DNA of 64,000 nt from Novosphingobium sediminis (lineage in GTDB: Bacteria > Pseudomonadota > Alphaproteobacteria > Sphingomonadales > Sphingomonadaceae): assembly GCF_007991615.1 (NCBI RefSeq), contig NZ_BJYR01000024.1, positions 1-64,000 of the forward strand. The letters are read 5' to 3'. Shown here piece after piece: positions 35,763 to 44,498 of the stretch. A program made the position numbers and the translations under genes. Numbering within the stretch: position 1 is the stretch's first letter; each line of letters opens with the position of its first letter. Below the pieces are notes generated by a model. That model saw only the letters and a program-made list of their open reading frames with translations, did no database searches and had not been told where the DNA came from.

Positions 35763-36524
35763 TCAGATGGCCGAGTAGCCGCCATCGACGGACATGTTGG
35801 CGCCCAGCATGAAGCTCGCCTCATCGGAGAGCATCCACGCGGCGGCCTTGGCGAGTTCGATGGGGGCGCCGAGCCGTCCGATCGGATGGCGGGCCAGCAG
35901 CATCTCGCGCAGGCCATCGAAGGCGGCCATCTGGCTGGTCATCATCGGAGTTTCAATCACGCCGGGGGAAAGCGCGTTCACCCGGATGCCCCGCGCGCCG
36001 TAATCAAGCGCGGCCCCGCGCGTCAGGCCGAGCACGCCTGCCTTGGCGCCGCAATAGGCGACCATGTTGTACTGACCCAGTTCGGCAAGGCTGGACGCAT
36101 TGTTAACGATGGCGCCGCCGCCGCCCGCCAGCATAGCGGGGATCTGGAAGCGCATGCAGTTCCACACACCCTTGAGATTGGCAGCGATGACCGCGTCGAA
36201 CGCATCCTCCGGATAGTCTGCGGCGGGCACAAGCGGGCCATCGACCCCGGCGTTGTTGAAGGCGCCATCAAGCCGCCCGAACTCTGCAACCGCCAGCGCC
36301 ACCATGGCTTCGCAGTCGGCGCCCGTAGCGACATCGACGCGGCAGGGAATGCAGGTGCCGCCTGCCGCGCCGACCTCGTGCGCGACCTGCTCTACAGAAG
36401 CGAGGGTGCGGCCCGCTGCGACGACTTTCGCGCCCTCGGCGGCAAAGTGCTGCGCGGCGGCAAGGCCGATCCCGCTGCCTGCGCCTGTCACGATCACGAC
36501 CTTGTTCTTCAGCTGCTCGCCCAT
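35763..36524 (-). CDS. Short-chain dehydrogenase/reductase (SDR)
   Basis: This 253-residue classical SDR has the cofactor motif TGAGSGIG, NNAG, the catalytic serine in NNASSLAE and the YxxxK pair in YCGAK. The C-terminal SFMLGANMSVDGGYSAI is typical. I start at ATG 36524 behind GGGAGAGG, in preference to a TTG at 36539. It forms an operon with the alkene reductase gene (26-bp gap) and shares a divergent promoter region with the lactonase gene. It probably oxidises or reduces an alcohol/ketone in the aromatic pathway; the substrate is unknown. Confidence 0.88.
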   Translation of the reverse strand: MGEQLKNKVVIVTGAGSGIGLAAAQHFAAEGAKVVAAGRTLASVEQVAHEVGAAGGTCIPCRVDVATGADCEAMVALAVAEFGRLDGAFNNAGVDGPLVPAADYPEDAFDAVIAANLKGVWNCMRFQIPAMLAGGGGAIVNNASSLAELGQYNMVAYCGAKAGVLGLTRGAALDYGARGIRVNALSPGVIETPMMTSQMAAFDGLREMLLARHPIGRLGAPIELAKAAAWMLSDEASFMLGANMSVDGGYSAI

Positions 36525-36579
36525 GCCGGCCTCTCCCAATGCCCACTCCGCGCAAATCTAGCGCAGGTTCGCAGGCGGG

Positions 36580-36593
36580 CACCTAACTTTCAG
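36580..36593 (-). promoter_or_regulatory. Candidate LuxR/MalT-type box 2 (CACCTAACTTTCAG on the + strand)
   Basis: This matches 12 of 14 bases of the box at 31732-31745. It lies 56-69 bases before the SDR ATG with the CTGAAAGTTAGGTG reading pointing toward the SDR-alkene reductase operon, inside the 129-bp divergent region shared with the lactonase gene. Confidence 0.5.
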
Positions 36594-36653
36594 CGGGTGG
36601 ATTGGGCCAAGGCGTGTCGTAGCGCGGTGCTTCAACCGATGGGGGAGGAGAGC

Positions 36654-37571
36654 ATGACGGACTTTGAGGTGATCGCCAGTGGCCTGATGTTTCCCGAAGG
36701 GCCGATCGTCATGGCCGATGGCAGCGTGCTGTTCGTGGAGATCGCGCGCGGCACGCTGAGCCGGGCGACGCCGGACGGCAAGGTCGAGGTCGTGGCAGAG
36801 ACCGGCGGCGGCCCCAATGGCGCGGCAATCGGGCCGGACGGCAAGGTTTATGTCTGCAACAACGGCGGCTTCGAGTGGCACGAAGTGAACGGGGCGCTGC
36901 TGCCGGGGCTGACACCGCAGGACTACACCGGCGGCAGCATCCAGCGCGTCGATCTGGCAACTGGCGCCGTCGAGACGCTCTACACGCATTGCAACGGTGA
37001 GCCGCTCAAGGGGCCGAACGACATCGTGTTCGATGAGCACGGCGGGTTCTGGTTCACCGACAACGGCAAGCGGTATCCCCGCCACGAGGATGTCGGCGCG
37101 GTCTACTACGCGCGGTGCGATGGCTCGTTCATTTCCGAGCAGGTCTATCCCACCAGCCACGCCAACGGCATCGGCCTATCGCCCGATGGCGGCACGCTCT
37201 ATGTCTCGGAAACGATGGCCGGGCGGGTGTGGCGCTACAAGGTGACCGCGCCCGGCGTGGTCGAGGTGCCGGCCGGACTGCTCAATCCCGAGGCGCTGCT
37301 CTATGGTGCGCCGGGCTTCGAACTCTATGATTCGATGGCGGTGGAAGCGAACGGCAATGTCTGCGTGGCCGCGCTGGCGACCGGGGGCGTCCGGGTAATT
37401 TCGCCGGATGGCCAATCGGTTGAACTGGTGGAAACGGGCGATCCCGCGACGACCAACATCGCCTTTGGCGGCGATGACATGCAGACGGCATGGATCACGC
37501 TTTCGGGCGCTGGCCAGCTGGTCAGGACACGCTGGGCGCGGCCCGGCTTCAAGCTTGCCTTCAACGCGTAA
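36654..37571 (+). CDS. SMP-30/gluconolactonase-family lactonase of the aromatic island
   Basis: This 305-residue beta-propeller of the SMP-30 family keeps the metal ligands E15 (FPEGP), an asparagine in KGPNDIVFD, one in HANGIGLSPD and the aspartate in YDSMAVEANG. GGGGGAGGAG precedes ATG 36654; the frame is open further up but overlaps the SDR gene. Unlike the lactonase at 163-1047 it sits among aromatic-catabolism genes, so a ring lactone such as a dihydrocoumarin or a pathway lactone is a more likely substrate than a sugar lactone. Its 3' end overlaps the convergent oxidase gene by 11 bases. Confidence 0.82.
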   Translation: MTDFEVIASGLMFPEGPIVMADGSVLFVEIARGTLSRATPDGKVEVVAETGGGPNGAAIGPDGKVYVCNNGGFEWHEVNGALLPGLTPQDYTGGSIQRVDLATGAVETLYTHCNGEPLKGPNDIVFDEHGGFWFTDNGKRYPRHEDVGAVYYARCDGSFISEQVYPTSHANGIGLSPDGGTLYVSETMAGRVWRYKVTAPGVVEVPAGLLNPEALLYGAPGFELYDSMAVEANGNVCVAALATGGVRVISPDGQSVELVETGDPATTNIAFGGDDMQTAWITLSGAGQLVRTRWARPGFKLAFNA

Positions 37572-38667
37572 CGAGGCCTGCGACTAGGTCTGCAATGGCG
37601 AGCGATGCGGTGAGCCCCGGGGATTCGATGCCGAAAAGGTTCACGAGCCCGGGGACGCCGTGGACGCGCACGTCCTCGATGCGGAAATCGGCATCGGGCA
37701 CGCCGGGACCGACAATCTTGGGGCGGATGCCGGTATAGTCCGGGTGCAGCTTTTCGGCATCGAGGCCGGGGTAATAGGTGCGGATGGCGGCGACGAAGCG
37801 CTCCAGCCGGCTCGCATCGAAGCTGTAGTCGGGCGCGTCTATCCACATGACATCGGGGCCGAACTTGGCTTGCCCGCCCAGGTCAAGGGTAAGGTGGATG
37901 CCAAGGCCGCCCGCCTCGGGCACCGGGTAGACCAGATGCACAAAGGGCGCGCGGCCGCTGAGGCGGAAGTAGTGTCCCTTGGCGTAGAAGGCCTGCGGCA
38001 CGTGTTGGGACGGCAAGCCGCTGAGCCGCGCGGCGAGGGCCGGAGCATGGAGGCCGGCGCAGTTGATGACCGTCCGTGCGACAAGGTCCATCGGTTCGGC
38101 ACCGCCGATGGCAAGGTGGATGCCATCGGCTTCGCAGCGCCCACCATCCACCTCCGCACCCAGGACGACCATGCCGCCATTCGTGCCGAGGTCACCTTCC
38201 AGCGCGAGCATCAGCGCATGGCTGTCGACGATGCCGGTCGAGGGCGAGAACAGGGCCCGGTGGCCGCGCACTTCAGGTTCGAGCCGGGCGATGTCAGCTG
38301 CGGAAAGCCATTCGAGATCGGTCACCTCGTTCGCAGCGGCATTGGCACGGATCGCGGCAAGCCGGTCCTCCTGCGCAGCGCTCGCCGCGACGATGATCTT
38401 GCCGAGTTGCCGATGCGGCACGCCGCGCGCGGCGCAATAGGCATAGAGCCGTGCCTTGCCCGCACGGCAGAGCCGGGCTTTGAGCGAGCCGGGCGGATAA
38501 TAGATGCCCGCGTGGATGACTTCGGAATTGCGGCTGCTGGTCTCGCTGCCGATGAGCGCGGCCTTTTCGAGCACCAGCACTTCTCGGCCCGCAGCGGCCA
38601 GTGCAGCCGCGCAGGCGAGGCCGACCACGCCCGCACCGATCACCACGCAATCGACGCGCTCGCTCAT
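37561..38667 (-). CDS. FAD-dependent oxidoreductase, L-2-hydroxyglutarate oxidase-like (LhgO family)
   Basis: This 368-residue DAO-fold flavoprotein has the N-terminal dinucleotide motif VVIGAGVVGLACA, then the SSRNSEVIHAGIYYPPGSLKA segment diagnostic of the LhgO/L2HGDH family in fragments. VINCAGLHAPALA and YTGIRPKI follow. I start at ATG 38667 after GGAAG. It should oxidise an alpha-hydroxy acid to a keto acid, passing electrons to oxygen or quinone. It is the last gene of the LLM-hydrolase-dioxygenase operon (82-bp gap). Its job in an aromatic pathway is not obvious: it may process a hydroxy acid released after ring cleavage. Confidence 0.85.
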   Translation of the reverse strand: MSERVDCVVIGAGVVGLACAAALAAAGREVLVLEKAALIGSETSSRNSEVIHAGIYYPPGSLKARLCRAGKARLYAYCAARGVPHRQLGKIIVAASAAQEDRLAAIRANAAANEVTDLEWLSAADIARLEPEVRGHRALFSPSTGIVDSHALMLALEGDLGTNGGMVVLGAEVDGGRCEADGIHLAIGGAEPMDLVARTVINCAGLHAPALAARLSGLPSQHVPQAFYAKGHYFRLSGRAPFVHLVYPVPEAGGLGIHLTLDLGGQAKFGPDVMWIDAPDYSFDASRLERFVAAIRTYYPGLDAEKLHPDYTGIRPKIVGPGVPDADFRIEDVRVHGVPGLVNLFGIESPGLTASLAIADLVAGLVTR

Positions 38668-38749
38668 TCGGGGCTTCCGAGGGGTGTGAGGACAACGGGC
38701 ATAAGCTGCGAACGATAGATCAGGAACGCGGTGTGCGGGAGATGCGGCG

Positions 38750-39718
38750 TCATGCCGATACGGTTGCGCGTTCGCTGGCATGGATCAGCCCGAACCCGGT
38801 GATCCAGCTGGGCAATGCGCGGTAATAGCGTCGCTCGATGCGGGTGGCCCCACGCGTGTATTCATCGAGCGCGGCGCAGGCGGCGATCCAGTTGCGGATC
38901 TCGCTGCCGCCACGTCCGCCCATCGCGATCACTTCTGCATCGCTTTGCGCGGTCACCGCTGAAAGATCGCCGGAAGCAAACCGATCGAGCAGCCAGCCAT
39001 CCCAAGCCGGATTGAGCGACTGGAGCGGCCCTTCGCCGCGGCCATGCTCACGCCCGGCTGCAATCACATTGGCCGTGCGCTGGGCCAGCGCTTCCTCGCT
39101 CCAGTTGGTGCCCTCGATCATCCGGCGCTGCACCTCCGGCGGGGCGGTGACGAAGGTGGGCAGAGGCGGATCGTGCGAGAGGCCGCCGGAGCCGAGGAAC
39201 AGCACCTTGAGGTCTGGCCGCTCGTCGCGCAGATACGCGCCGATCGCCCGCCCCAGCGCCTCCGAGCGCTTGAGCGGGGGGCGCAGATCGCCGCCGCAGT
39301 TGGTGAAGACAGGGATTACCGGAACCGTTGCCGCGTCGTCGAACAACTTGTCCAGCGCCATCACGATGCCATGATCGAACAGCGCATCGTAGGAGGTCGC
39401 GATATCGACCCCGGCCTCGTGCAGGTGGCTGACAAGTGCGCGGGCAATATCCTCGCGCACGCTGAGCGGCTTTGCGGTCGTGCCGAAATCACCCAGCGTG
39501 CGCGCGCGCAGCGCGATGAGGAAGGCCGGCATCAGTCGCAGCGAGAAGCCGCTGTTGTGATCATTGCCGAACTTGATGACGAGATCGGGCGCAAAGTCCG
39601 CGACGGCCTGACGCGCCGCATCCATCGCGGTGGAGACGTCGCCGTCCTCGTCCTCGCTCAGCAGATCGGGAAAGTTCATCAGCCCGCCATGGCTCATGCA
39701 GATCAGCTGTGCGGGCAT
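38750..39718 (-). CDS. mhpB: Extradiol dioxygenase, 2,3-dihydroxyphenylpropionate 1,2-dioxygenase type
   Basis: This 322-residue class III (LigB-type) extradiol dioxygenase aligns by eye with E. coli MhpB. Shared features are the SH at residues 9-10, FGNDHNSGF, FDHGI with H116, LFLGSGGLSHDPP with H182 and the C-terminal RRYYRALPSWITGFG. It opens a catechol ring next to the hydroxyls with Fe(II) and O2; the MhpB substrate is 3-(2,3-dihydroxyphenyl)propionate. The start ATG at 39718 overlaps the hydrolase stop (TGATG), so translation is coupled. The true side chain of the substrate is inferred, not seen. Confidence 0.9.
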   Translation of the reverse strand: MPAQLICMSHGGLMNFPDLLSEDEDGDVSTAMDAARQAVADFAPDLVIKFGNDHNSGFSLRLMPAFLIALRARTLGDFGTTAKPLSVREDIARALVSHLHEAGVDIATSYDALFDHGIVMALDKLFDDAATVPVIPVFTNCGGDLRPPLKRSEALGRAIGAYLRDERPDLKVLFLGSGGLSHDPPLPTFVTAPPEVQRRMIEGTNWSEEALAQRTANVIAAGREHGRGEGPLQSLNPAWDGWLLDRFASGDLSAVTAQSDAEVIAMGGRGGSEIRNWIAACAALDEYTRGATRIERRYYRALPSWITGFGLIHASERATVSA

Positions 39719-40593
39719 CAGCCGGCGCCCTCGCTGCGTCCGCCGAGCAGAAAGCCCAGCGAGAGCGCGTTGTATTCCTCGGGCTTTTCGTACTGGGGCC
39801 AGTGGCCGCAGTTCTGCATCACGGCAAATTCGGAGCCGGGAATCCAGCTCGCAATCTCGCGCCCCGTTTCGACCGAGGCGGTGGGATCCTTGCTTGTCCA
39901 GATCACCAGCGTTGGGGCCTTTATCAGGCCCATGTTCGCGGGCGTCATCAGGTTGCGGCGGCGCGGTTCTTCCTGCTGCAGGCAGAGAATGCGGCGCATC
40001 GTCTCCTTCATGCCCGGCTGGGCATAGATGCGGGTGCGGCAGGCGACGAGATCGTCGGTCACCACCGAGGGATCGGCCATCAGCCATTCGAGGCGGGGGC
40101 GGGTGAGTGTCTCGGGTTCCTCCACGGCGGCAAGCGTCTTGTCATAGACCGTCTGCATCACCGCCGAGTTCATCGTTGCGCCGCCCATCGTGTTGAGCAC
40201 GAGCCGCTCGACCCGGTCCGGATGATGGATCGCGAACCATGCGGCGATCCAGCCGCCCATCGATTCCCCGCAGATCGATGCACTGGCAAATCCCAGCGCA
40301 TCGAGCGTGGCGGCAAGATGCGCGGCGTAGTCCGGCATCTCGTAGGCAACGTCCGGCTTGTCGGTCCAGCCGTGGCCCAGATAGTCGATCAGCACCGTAT
40401 CGAAATGTGCGGCATGGGCATCGAGATTGCGCAGGAACGCTTCGGCATGGCCGCCCGTTCCGTGCAGGAACACCAGCTTGGGCGCCGAGCGATCGCCCGC
40501 GCGGATGTAGCGGGTCCGCACTCCGCCGGCGTCAAGATAACCCTGCTCGAACGCCGCGCGGTGCACATCGCCCCAAAGGCTTGCGTAATCCAT
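39718..40593 (-). CDS. mhpC: Meta-cleavage product hydrolase, alpha/beta hydrolase (MhpC type)
   Basis: This 291-residue C-C hydrolase-like alpha/beta hydrolase has the oxyanion HGTGGHAEAF, the nucleophile S111 in GESMGG, an acidic residue in WTSKDPTA and the histidine in NCGHWPQYEKPEEYN. Such enzymes split the ring-fission product into a dienoate and a carboxylic acid, succinate in the Mhp pathway. It lies between the LLM monooxygenase and the ring-cleavage dioxygenase, with 14-bp and overlapping junctions. The MhpD/E/F genes that would finish the pathway are not in this window. Confidence 0.88.
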   Translation of the reverse strand: MDYASLWGDVHRAAFEQGYLDAGGVRTRYIRAGDRSAPKLVFLHGTGGHAEAFLRNLDAHAAHFDTVLIDYLGHGWTDKPDVAYEMPDYAAHLAATLDALGFASASICGESMGGWIAAWFAIHHPDRVERLVLNTMGGATMNSAVMQTVYDKTLAAVEEPETLTRPRLEWLMADPSVVTDDLVACRTRIYAQPGMKETMRRILCLQQEEPRRRNLMTPANMGLIKAPTLVIWTSKDPTASVETGREIASWIPGSEFAVMQNCGHWPQYEKPEEYNALSLGFLLGGRSEGAG

Positions 40594-40607
40594 GCCCGCC
40601 GCTCCCC

Positions 40608-41837
40608 TCAGGCCGCCGCCTTGCGGTGGATGTTGGGTCCGATCTTGTCGGTGAAGTTGGGCAGCACCTTGCGCGTCATCAGATCGAGGTGCTTCATCAT
40701 CATCTTCTGCGGCAGCAGTTCATTGGGCGTGAACAGCCACAGATATTCGATCGGCATCGTCTTGAGCGCCGCCTCGAGCTGGCGGTTGACGGTATCGGGG
40801 CTGCCGCAGAACAGGATGCCGCGCTTGATGAATTCGGGGATCGTCGATGGGATGTCCCGCCAGTCCTCGCCCTGCTTTGCCAGCACTGCGTTGAATCCGA
40901 ACTGCGCGAAGAAATAGGTCCACTCGAACATGGCGAGCTCGGCGAACTCCATCGCTTCCTCGTCGGTTTCGCCGACGATCATGTAGCGCGCGAAGCCAAG
41001 TTTCTCGCCGCGCTTCGTGCTGACACCGGCCTTCTCCCAGCCGCGCTGTGCGGCATCGATCTGCTGCGAGACGATTTCGGGATCGCACATGATGCCGATG
41101 GGGATGAGGCCGTTGGATGCGGCGGTCTCGATCGAACTGTGGCTGACCGAGAACGGTTCGAACATGATCGGGCGCTTGCGGTTGTACATCGCGGGCGCAA
41201 CGCCGACTTCGACGAGGTTGCCATCGGCATCAAGGCTTCGGCCACCCATCTCGCGGCTCATGCGCTGGCCGGGCCAGGCCGTTTTCGGTGCCGGGATCGT
41301 CCAGAAATCGCCCTTGTGCGAGAACGTGTCGTTGTCCCACGCCTTGAGGATGATCTCGAGGTGTTCGTAGAACAGCCGCCTGCGATCATCGTCGTACTGC
41401 TTGGGATCGGTGATGTTGTCCGCAAGGCTGTAGCGGTGCTGCGCCATCGTGTTGATCCAGCGCGTCTGCACCCCGCGCGCAAAGCCGGCAAAGGCACGGC
41501 CTTGCGTCATCTGGTCGAGCATCGTGACTTCGGCGGCGACGCGCAGCGGATCATGGACAGGCAGCACATAGCCAAGCGCGCCGAAGTTGAGGTGCTTGGT
41601 CTGGTTGGCGAGATAGAGCCCGAGCATCGAGGGGCTGTTCGAAAGCGTCATGCCTTCGACCGAAAGGTGATGCTCGGTGAAGCCCATGCCGAAGTAGCCG
41701 TATTCGTCCATGAACTGGGCGATCTCGGTGAGGTCCTTCAGCATGCGCTGGTAAAGGTCGGTGCGGCGACCCGCGAGGCCTTCCATCAGTTCTTCCCGCG
41801 AACCAACGGTCGGCGGAATGAAGAATGCGACTTCCAT
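40608..41837 (-). CDS. LLM-class (luciferase-like) flavin-dependent monooxygenase
   Basis: This 409-residue protein has the luciferase-like barrel: GYFGMGFTEHHLSVEG, LNFGALGYVLPVHDPLRVAAEVTMLD in pieces, and GRAFAGFARGVQTRW. It uses reduced FMN from a partner reductase, which is not encoded nearby. I start at ATG 41837 behind GGGAGAT; upstream residues are unconserved. It heads the operon with mhpC, mhpB and the LhgO-like gene and could install an oxygen before ring cleavage. LLM enzymes are not the usual aromatic hydroxylases, so its exact step is open. Confidence 0.85.
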   Translation of the reverse strand: MEVAFFIPPTVGSREELMEGLAGRRTDLYQRMLKDLTEIAQFMDEYGYFGMGFTEHHLSVEGMTLSNSPSMLGLYLANQTKHLNFGALGYVLPVHDPLRVAAEVTMLDQMTQGRAFAGFARGVQTRWINTMAQHRYSLADNITDPKQYDDDRRRLFYEHLEIILKAWDNDTFSHKGDFWTIPAPKTAWPGQRMSREMGGRSLDADGNLVEVGVAPAMYNRKRPIMFEPFSVSHSSIETAASNGLIPIGIMCDPEIVSQQIDAAQRGWEKAGVSTKRGEKLGFARYMIVGETDEEAMEFAELAMFEWTYFFAQFGFNAVLAKQGEDWRDIPSTIPEFIKRGILFCGSPDTVNRQLEAALKTMPIEYLWLFTPNELLPQKMMMKHLDLMTRKVLPNFTDKIGPNIHRKAAA

Positions 41838-41933
41838 AGCGATCTCCCTCAAAGGTTTTCGGCGGCGGAGGAAACCGGTGAGCCGGATCGGGCCGTCCTG
41901 TGAGGCGATGAGACGCTGTGGCGGTGCGAAAGC

Positions 41934-41947
41934 CACCTTTCTTTCGG
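41934..41947 (-). promoter_or_regulatory. Candidate LuxR/MalT-type box 3 (CACCTTTCTTTCGG on the + strand)
   Basis: This matches 13 of 14 bases of the box at 31732-31745. It lies 97-110 bases before the LLM start with the CCGAAAGAAAGGTG reading pointing toward the LLM-mhpC-mhpB operon. Confidence 0.55.
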
Positions 41948-42042
41948 ACAGGATCAGCACGGCGCAGGCAATGCCCCGCTTCGACTGGCTCTGCGCGGCT
42001 AGCTGGAATTCGAAGTGCAATTCGTCCGAAGGTGCAATCTAT

Positions 42043-42056
42043 CCAAAAGTAAGGTG
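42043..42056 (+). promoter_or_regulatory. Candidate LuxR/MalT-type box 4 (CCAAAAGTAAGGTG)
   Basis: Its reverse complement matches 13 of 14 bases of the box at 31732-31745. It reads toward the TBDT gene, 68-81 bases before the GTG start at 42124. With box 3 it gives one oppositely oriented site for each side of the divergent region. Confidence 0.55.
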
Positions 42057-42123
42057 AGCCGCCCTTGCACCTGCGCCATCAGGAATGCCGAATCGAGAAC
42101 AGCAACCGAGGGAGAGCGCTGCC

Positions 42124-44487
42124 GTGATCAATCCAACCGCCAAGTCGCAACGTCGCCATTGGCCTCTGTTTGCCAGCGCTGCCGTGGCCGGACTGGTCTT
42201 CGTGCCAGCCGTGCCTGCCATGGCCCAGCAGGTGCCCGATGGCGCGTCCAATGGCGCAGGGGTCAGCGCGGAGAGCTCGCAGGGCGGGATCGAGGAAATC
42301 ATCGTCACCGCGCGCAAGCGGCGGGAAAAGCTGCAGGAAGTGCCGATCGCCATTTCCGCGCTTTCCGCCGCGCAACTGCAGCGGCGCGACGTGCAGAGCG
42401 TGATGGATATGTCGTCGGTCGTGCCCAACTTCCAGGCGCCGCGAAACACCGTCTCGTTCTCGGCACCGCAGTTCTACCTGCGCGGTGCAGGCCGCGCGAA
42501 CAACAACTGGAACGCAGAGAACGCCGTCGCCGTGTTTGTCGACGATATCTACCTGCAATCGACCGCGGCGGCCTACATCGACCAGATCGATTTCGAGCGG
42601 GTCGAGGTACTGCGCGGGCCGCAGGGCACGCTCTATGGCCGCAACGCGACAGTCGGCGCGATCAAGTTCATTCCGCGCCGGCCTGACCTCGGCCGCGTGC
42701 AGGCCTCGCTGACTGGCGCTGCCGGCAGCAACAACCGGCGCGATATCAAGGGCTATGTCTCGGTGCCGCTGATTGCCGACAAGCTTGCGATCAAGCTCGA
42801 TGCCTATCTCACCCAGAACGACGGCTTCATGAAGCTGGTCGACAACAGCAACAAGGTTCTCAGCGACGACGTTTCGCGCACCAAGCACTATGGCGCGCGC
42901 TTCTCGAGCCTGTGGCAGCCGACCTCAGGTGTCGAGTTCGAACTCAACGTCGATGGCTACAAGCAGGACGACGGCACCAACCTTTCCACGCCGATCGTGC
43001 CGGATGATCCGACCTCGTTCGCGCAGCTCCTCTCGAAAAGCGGCACCTCGAACTTCCGCCCGCTTTATGGGCCCAACCGCGGATCGTTCGAGCCGCTGAC
43101 CGCGCAGGGCGGTTTCCGCAAATGGCCGGGCTCGCATTATGATGGCTATGGCATCGTCTTCAAAAGCAGCATCGACACCGGCCTCGGCACCTTCAAGTCG
43201 ATCACCGGCTACCGGAAATACACCGGCGACTACGTCACGCAGCTGAGCGGACGCAGCTCACGCTCGACGATTTTCGGCGTGACGATCGGCAGCACGGTCG
43301 AGACGCATGAGGACTACAAGCAGTTCAGCCAGGAGTTCCAGCTGACCGGCTCGATTGCAGAGAAGTTCAAGTACACCGCCGGGCTCTATTACTTCAGCAA
43401 CCAGTGGCACCAGCTGCAGTATGGCTCGACCATCGGCGTGCCGGTCGAATTCTCGCCCGTTGCGTACCCCGGCTACACCGAGCGCTTCGGCGGCTCGTAT
43501 CAAGACACCAATCTCGATTCGAAGAGCTATGCGATCTATTTTGACGCGAGCTGGGAGCTGGTGAAGAACCTCTCGCTGATCGGCGGCGCGCGGCAAACCT
43601 GGGACAAGAAGCGGATCAGCTATGATTCCCGCTTCGAGGACAACCTGACCCGCTACCCCGGCTTCCCGGTCAATCCGGCGCGGGACTTCTCGCGCTTCAC
43701 CCCGCGCGTCGGTTTGAACTGGCAGGCAACGCCGGACATCCTGCTCTACGGAACCTACACCGAAGGCTATAAGGCCGGGAACCTCGAGGGCGACCGCGCG
43801 ACGAGCCCGGGGCCGGCCTCGAACTACCTCGAGCCGGAGACGGTCAAGACTTTCGAGGCGGGCATCAAGGCCGAATGGTTTGGCCGCACATTGCGCACGA
43901 ACCTCACCGCCTTCAGCAGCAAGTTCAAGAACCACGCGGACCTGATCTCGCCGCAGACGGTTGCGCTGTCGGACCAGCGGATCAACGGCATCGAGCTTGA
44001 GGTGAACTGGTCGCCGATCCGTGCCTTGCAGATTTACGGCAACCTTGGCCTGCTCGATGCCAAGTACACCCGAGCGGACCCGACCCATCCGATCTTCGCG
44101 CCGGACTTCTATGGCTTTGCGCCGGGGCTGGGCGCGAAGCCGGTGGCCGCGCCGGATTACAGCTTCAGCGCCGGGTTCACCTATGAACAGCCAATCGGCA
44201 AGCTGGGCAGCCTCTCGCTCACCGGATCGGTCGACGGGGTGGGCAAGCAGTTCAACGGTCTCGGCGTCGCCAACCTCGATTCCGAGATCGTGCCTGCCTA
44301 TGCCGTCGCCAACACCAGCGTGACCTTCAAGACCATGGCGGACCGCGTGACGCTGACTGCAGGCCTCAACAACGTGTTCGACAAGACCTACTGGGTGACC
44401 GGCTTCTTCGGCTCGGTCCCCGAGTACGCGGGCCGCAACTATGCCAATGGCCGCAACTGGTACGTGCGGCTGGGCTACCGGTTCTGA
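42124..44487 (+). CDS. TonB-dependent receptor of the aromatic island
   Basis: This 787-residue outer-membrane receptor has a signal peptide (LFASAAVAGLVFVPAVPAMAQQ in parts), the TonB box EEIIVTARKRREKLQEVPIAI in parts, a plug with VEVLRGPQGTLYGRNATVGAI in parts, and the aromatic C-terminus YVRLGYRF. I prefer GTG 42124, with GGGAG about 9 bases upstream, over ATG 42085, which has no properly spaced ribosome-binding site and would add 13 residues. It is divergent from the LLM operon and followed after 11 bases by an SDR gene. It probably takes up the aromatic substrate of the island. Confidence 0.9.
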   Translation: MINPTAKSQRRHWPLFASAAVAGLVFVPAVPAMAQQVPDGASNGAGVSAESSQGGIEEIIVTARKRREKLQEVPIAISALSAAQLQRRDVQSVMDMSSVVPNFQAPRNTVSFSAPQFYLRGAGRANNNWNAENAVAVFVDDIYLQSTAAAYIDQIDFERVEVLRGPQGTLYGRNATVGAIKFIPRRPDLGRVQASLTGAAGSNNRRDIKGYVSVPLIADKLAIKLDAYLTQNDGFMKLVDNSNKVLSDDVSRTKHYGARFSSLWQPTSGVEFELNVDGYKQDDGTNLSTPIVPDDPTSFAQLLSKSGTSNFRPLYGPNRGSFEPLTAQGGFRKWPGSHYDGYGIVFKSSIDTGLGTFKSITGYRKYTGDYVTQLSGRSSRSTIFGVTIGSTVETHEDYKQFSQEFQLTGSIAEKFKYTAGLYYFSNQWHQLQYGSTIGVPVEFSPVAYPGYTERFGGSYQDTNLDSKSYAIYFDASWELVKNLSLIGGARQTWDKKRISYDSRFEDNLTRYPGFPVNPARDFSRFTPRVGLNWQATPDILLYGTYTEGYKAGNLEGDRATSPGPASNYLEPETVKTFEAGIKAEWFGRTLRTNLTAFSSKFKNHADLISPQTVALSDQRINGIELEVNWSPIRALQIYGNLGLLDAKYTRADPTHPIFAPDFYGFAPGLGAKPVAAPDYSFSAGFTYEQPIGKLGSLSLTGSVDGVGKQFNGLGVANLDSEIVPAYAVANTSVTFKTMADRVTLTAGLNNVFDKTYWVTGFFGSVPEYAGRNYANGRNWYVRLGYRF

Positions 44488-44498
44488 GGACGGCCTCC

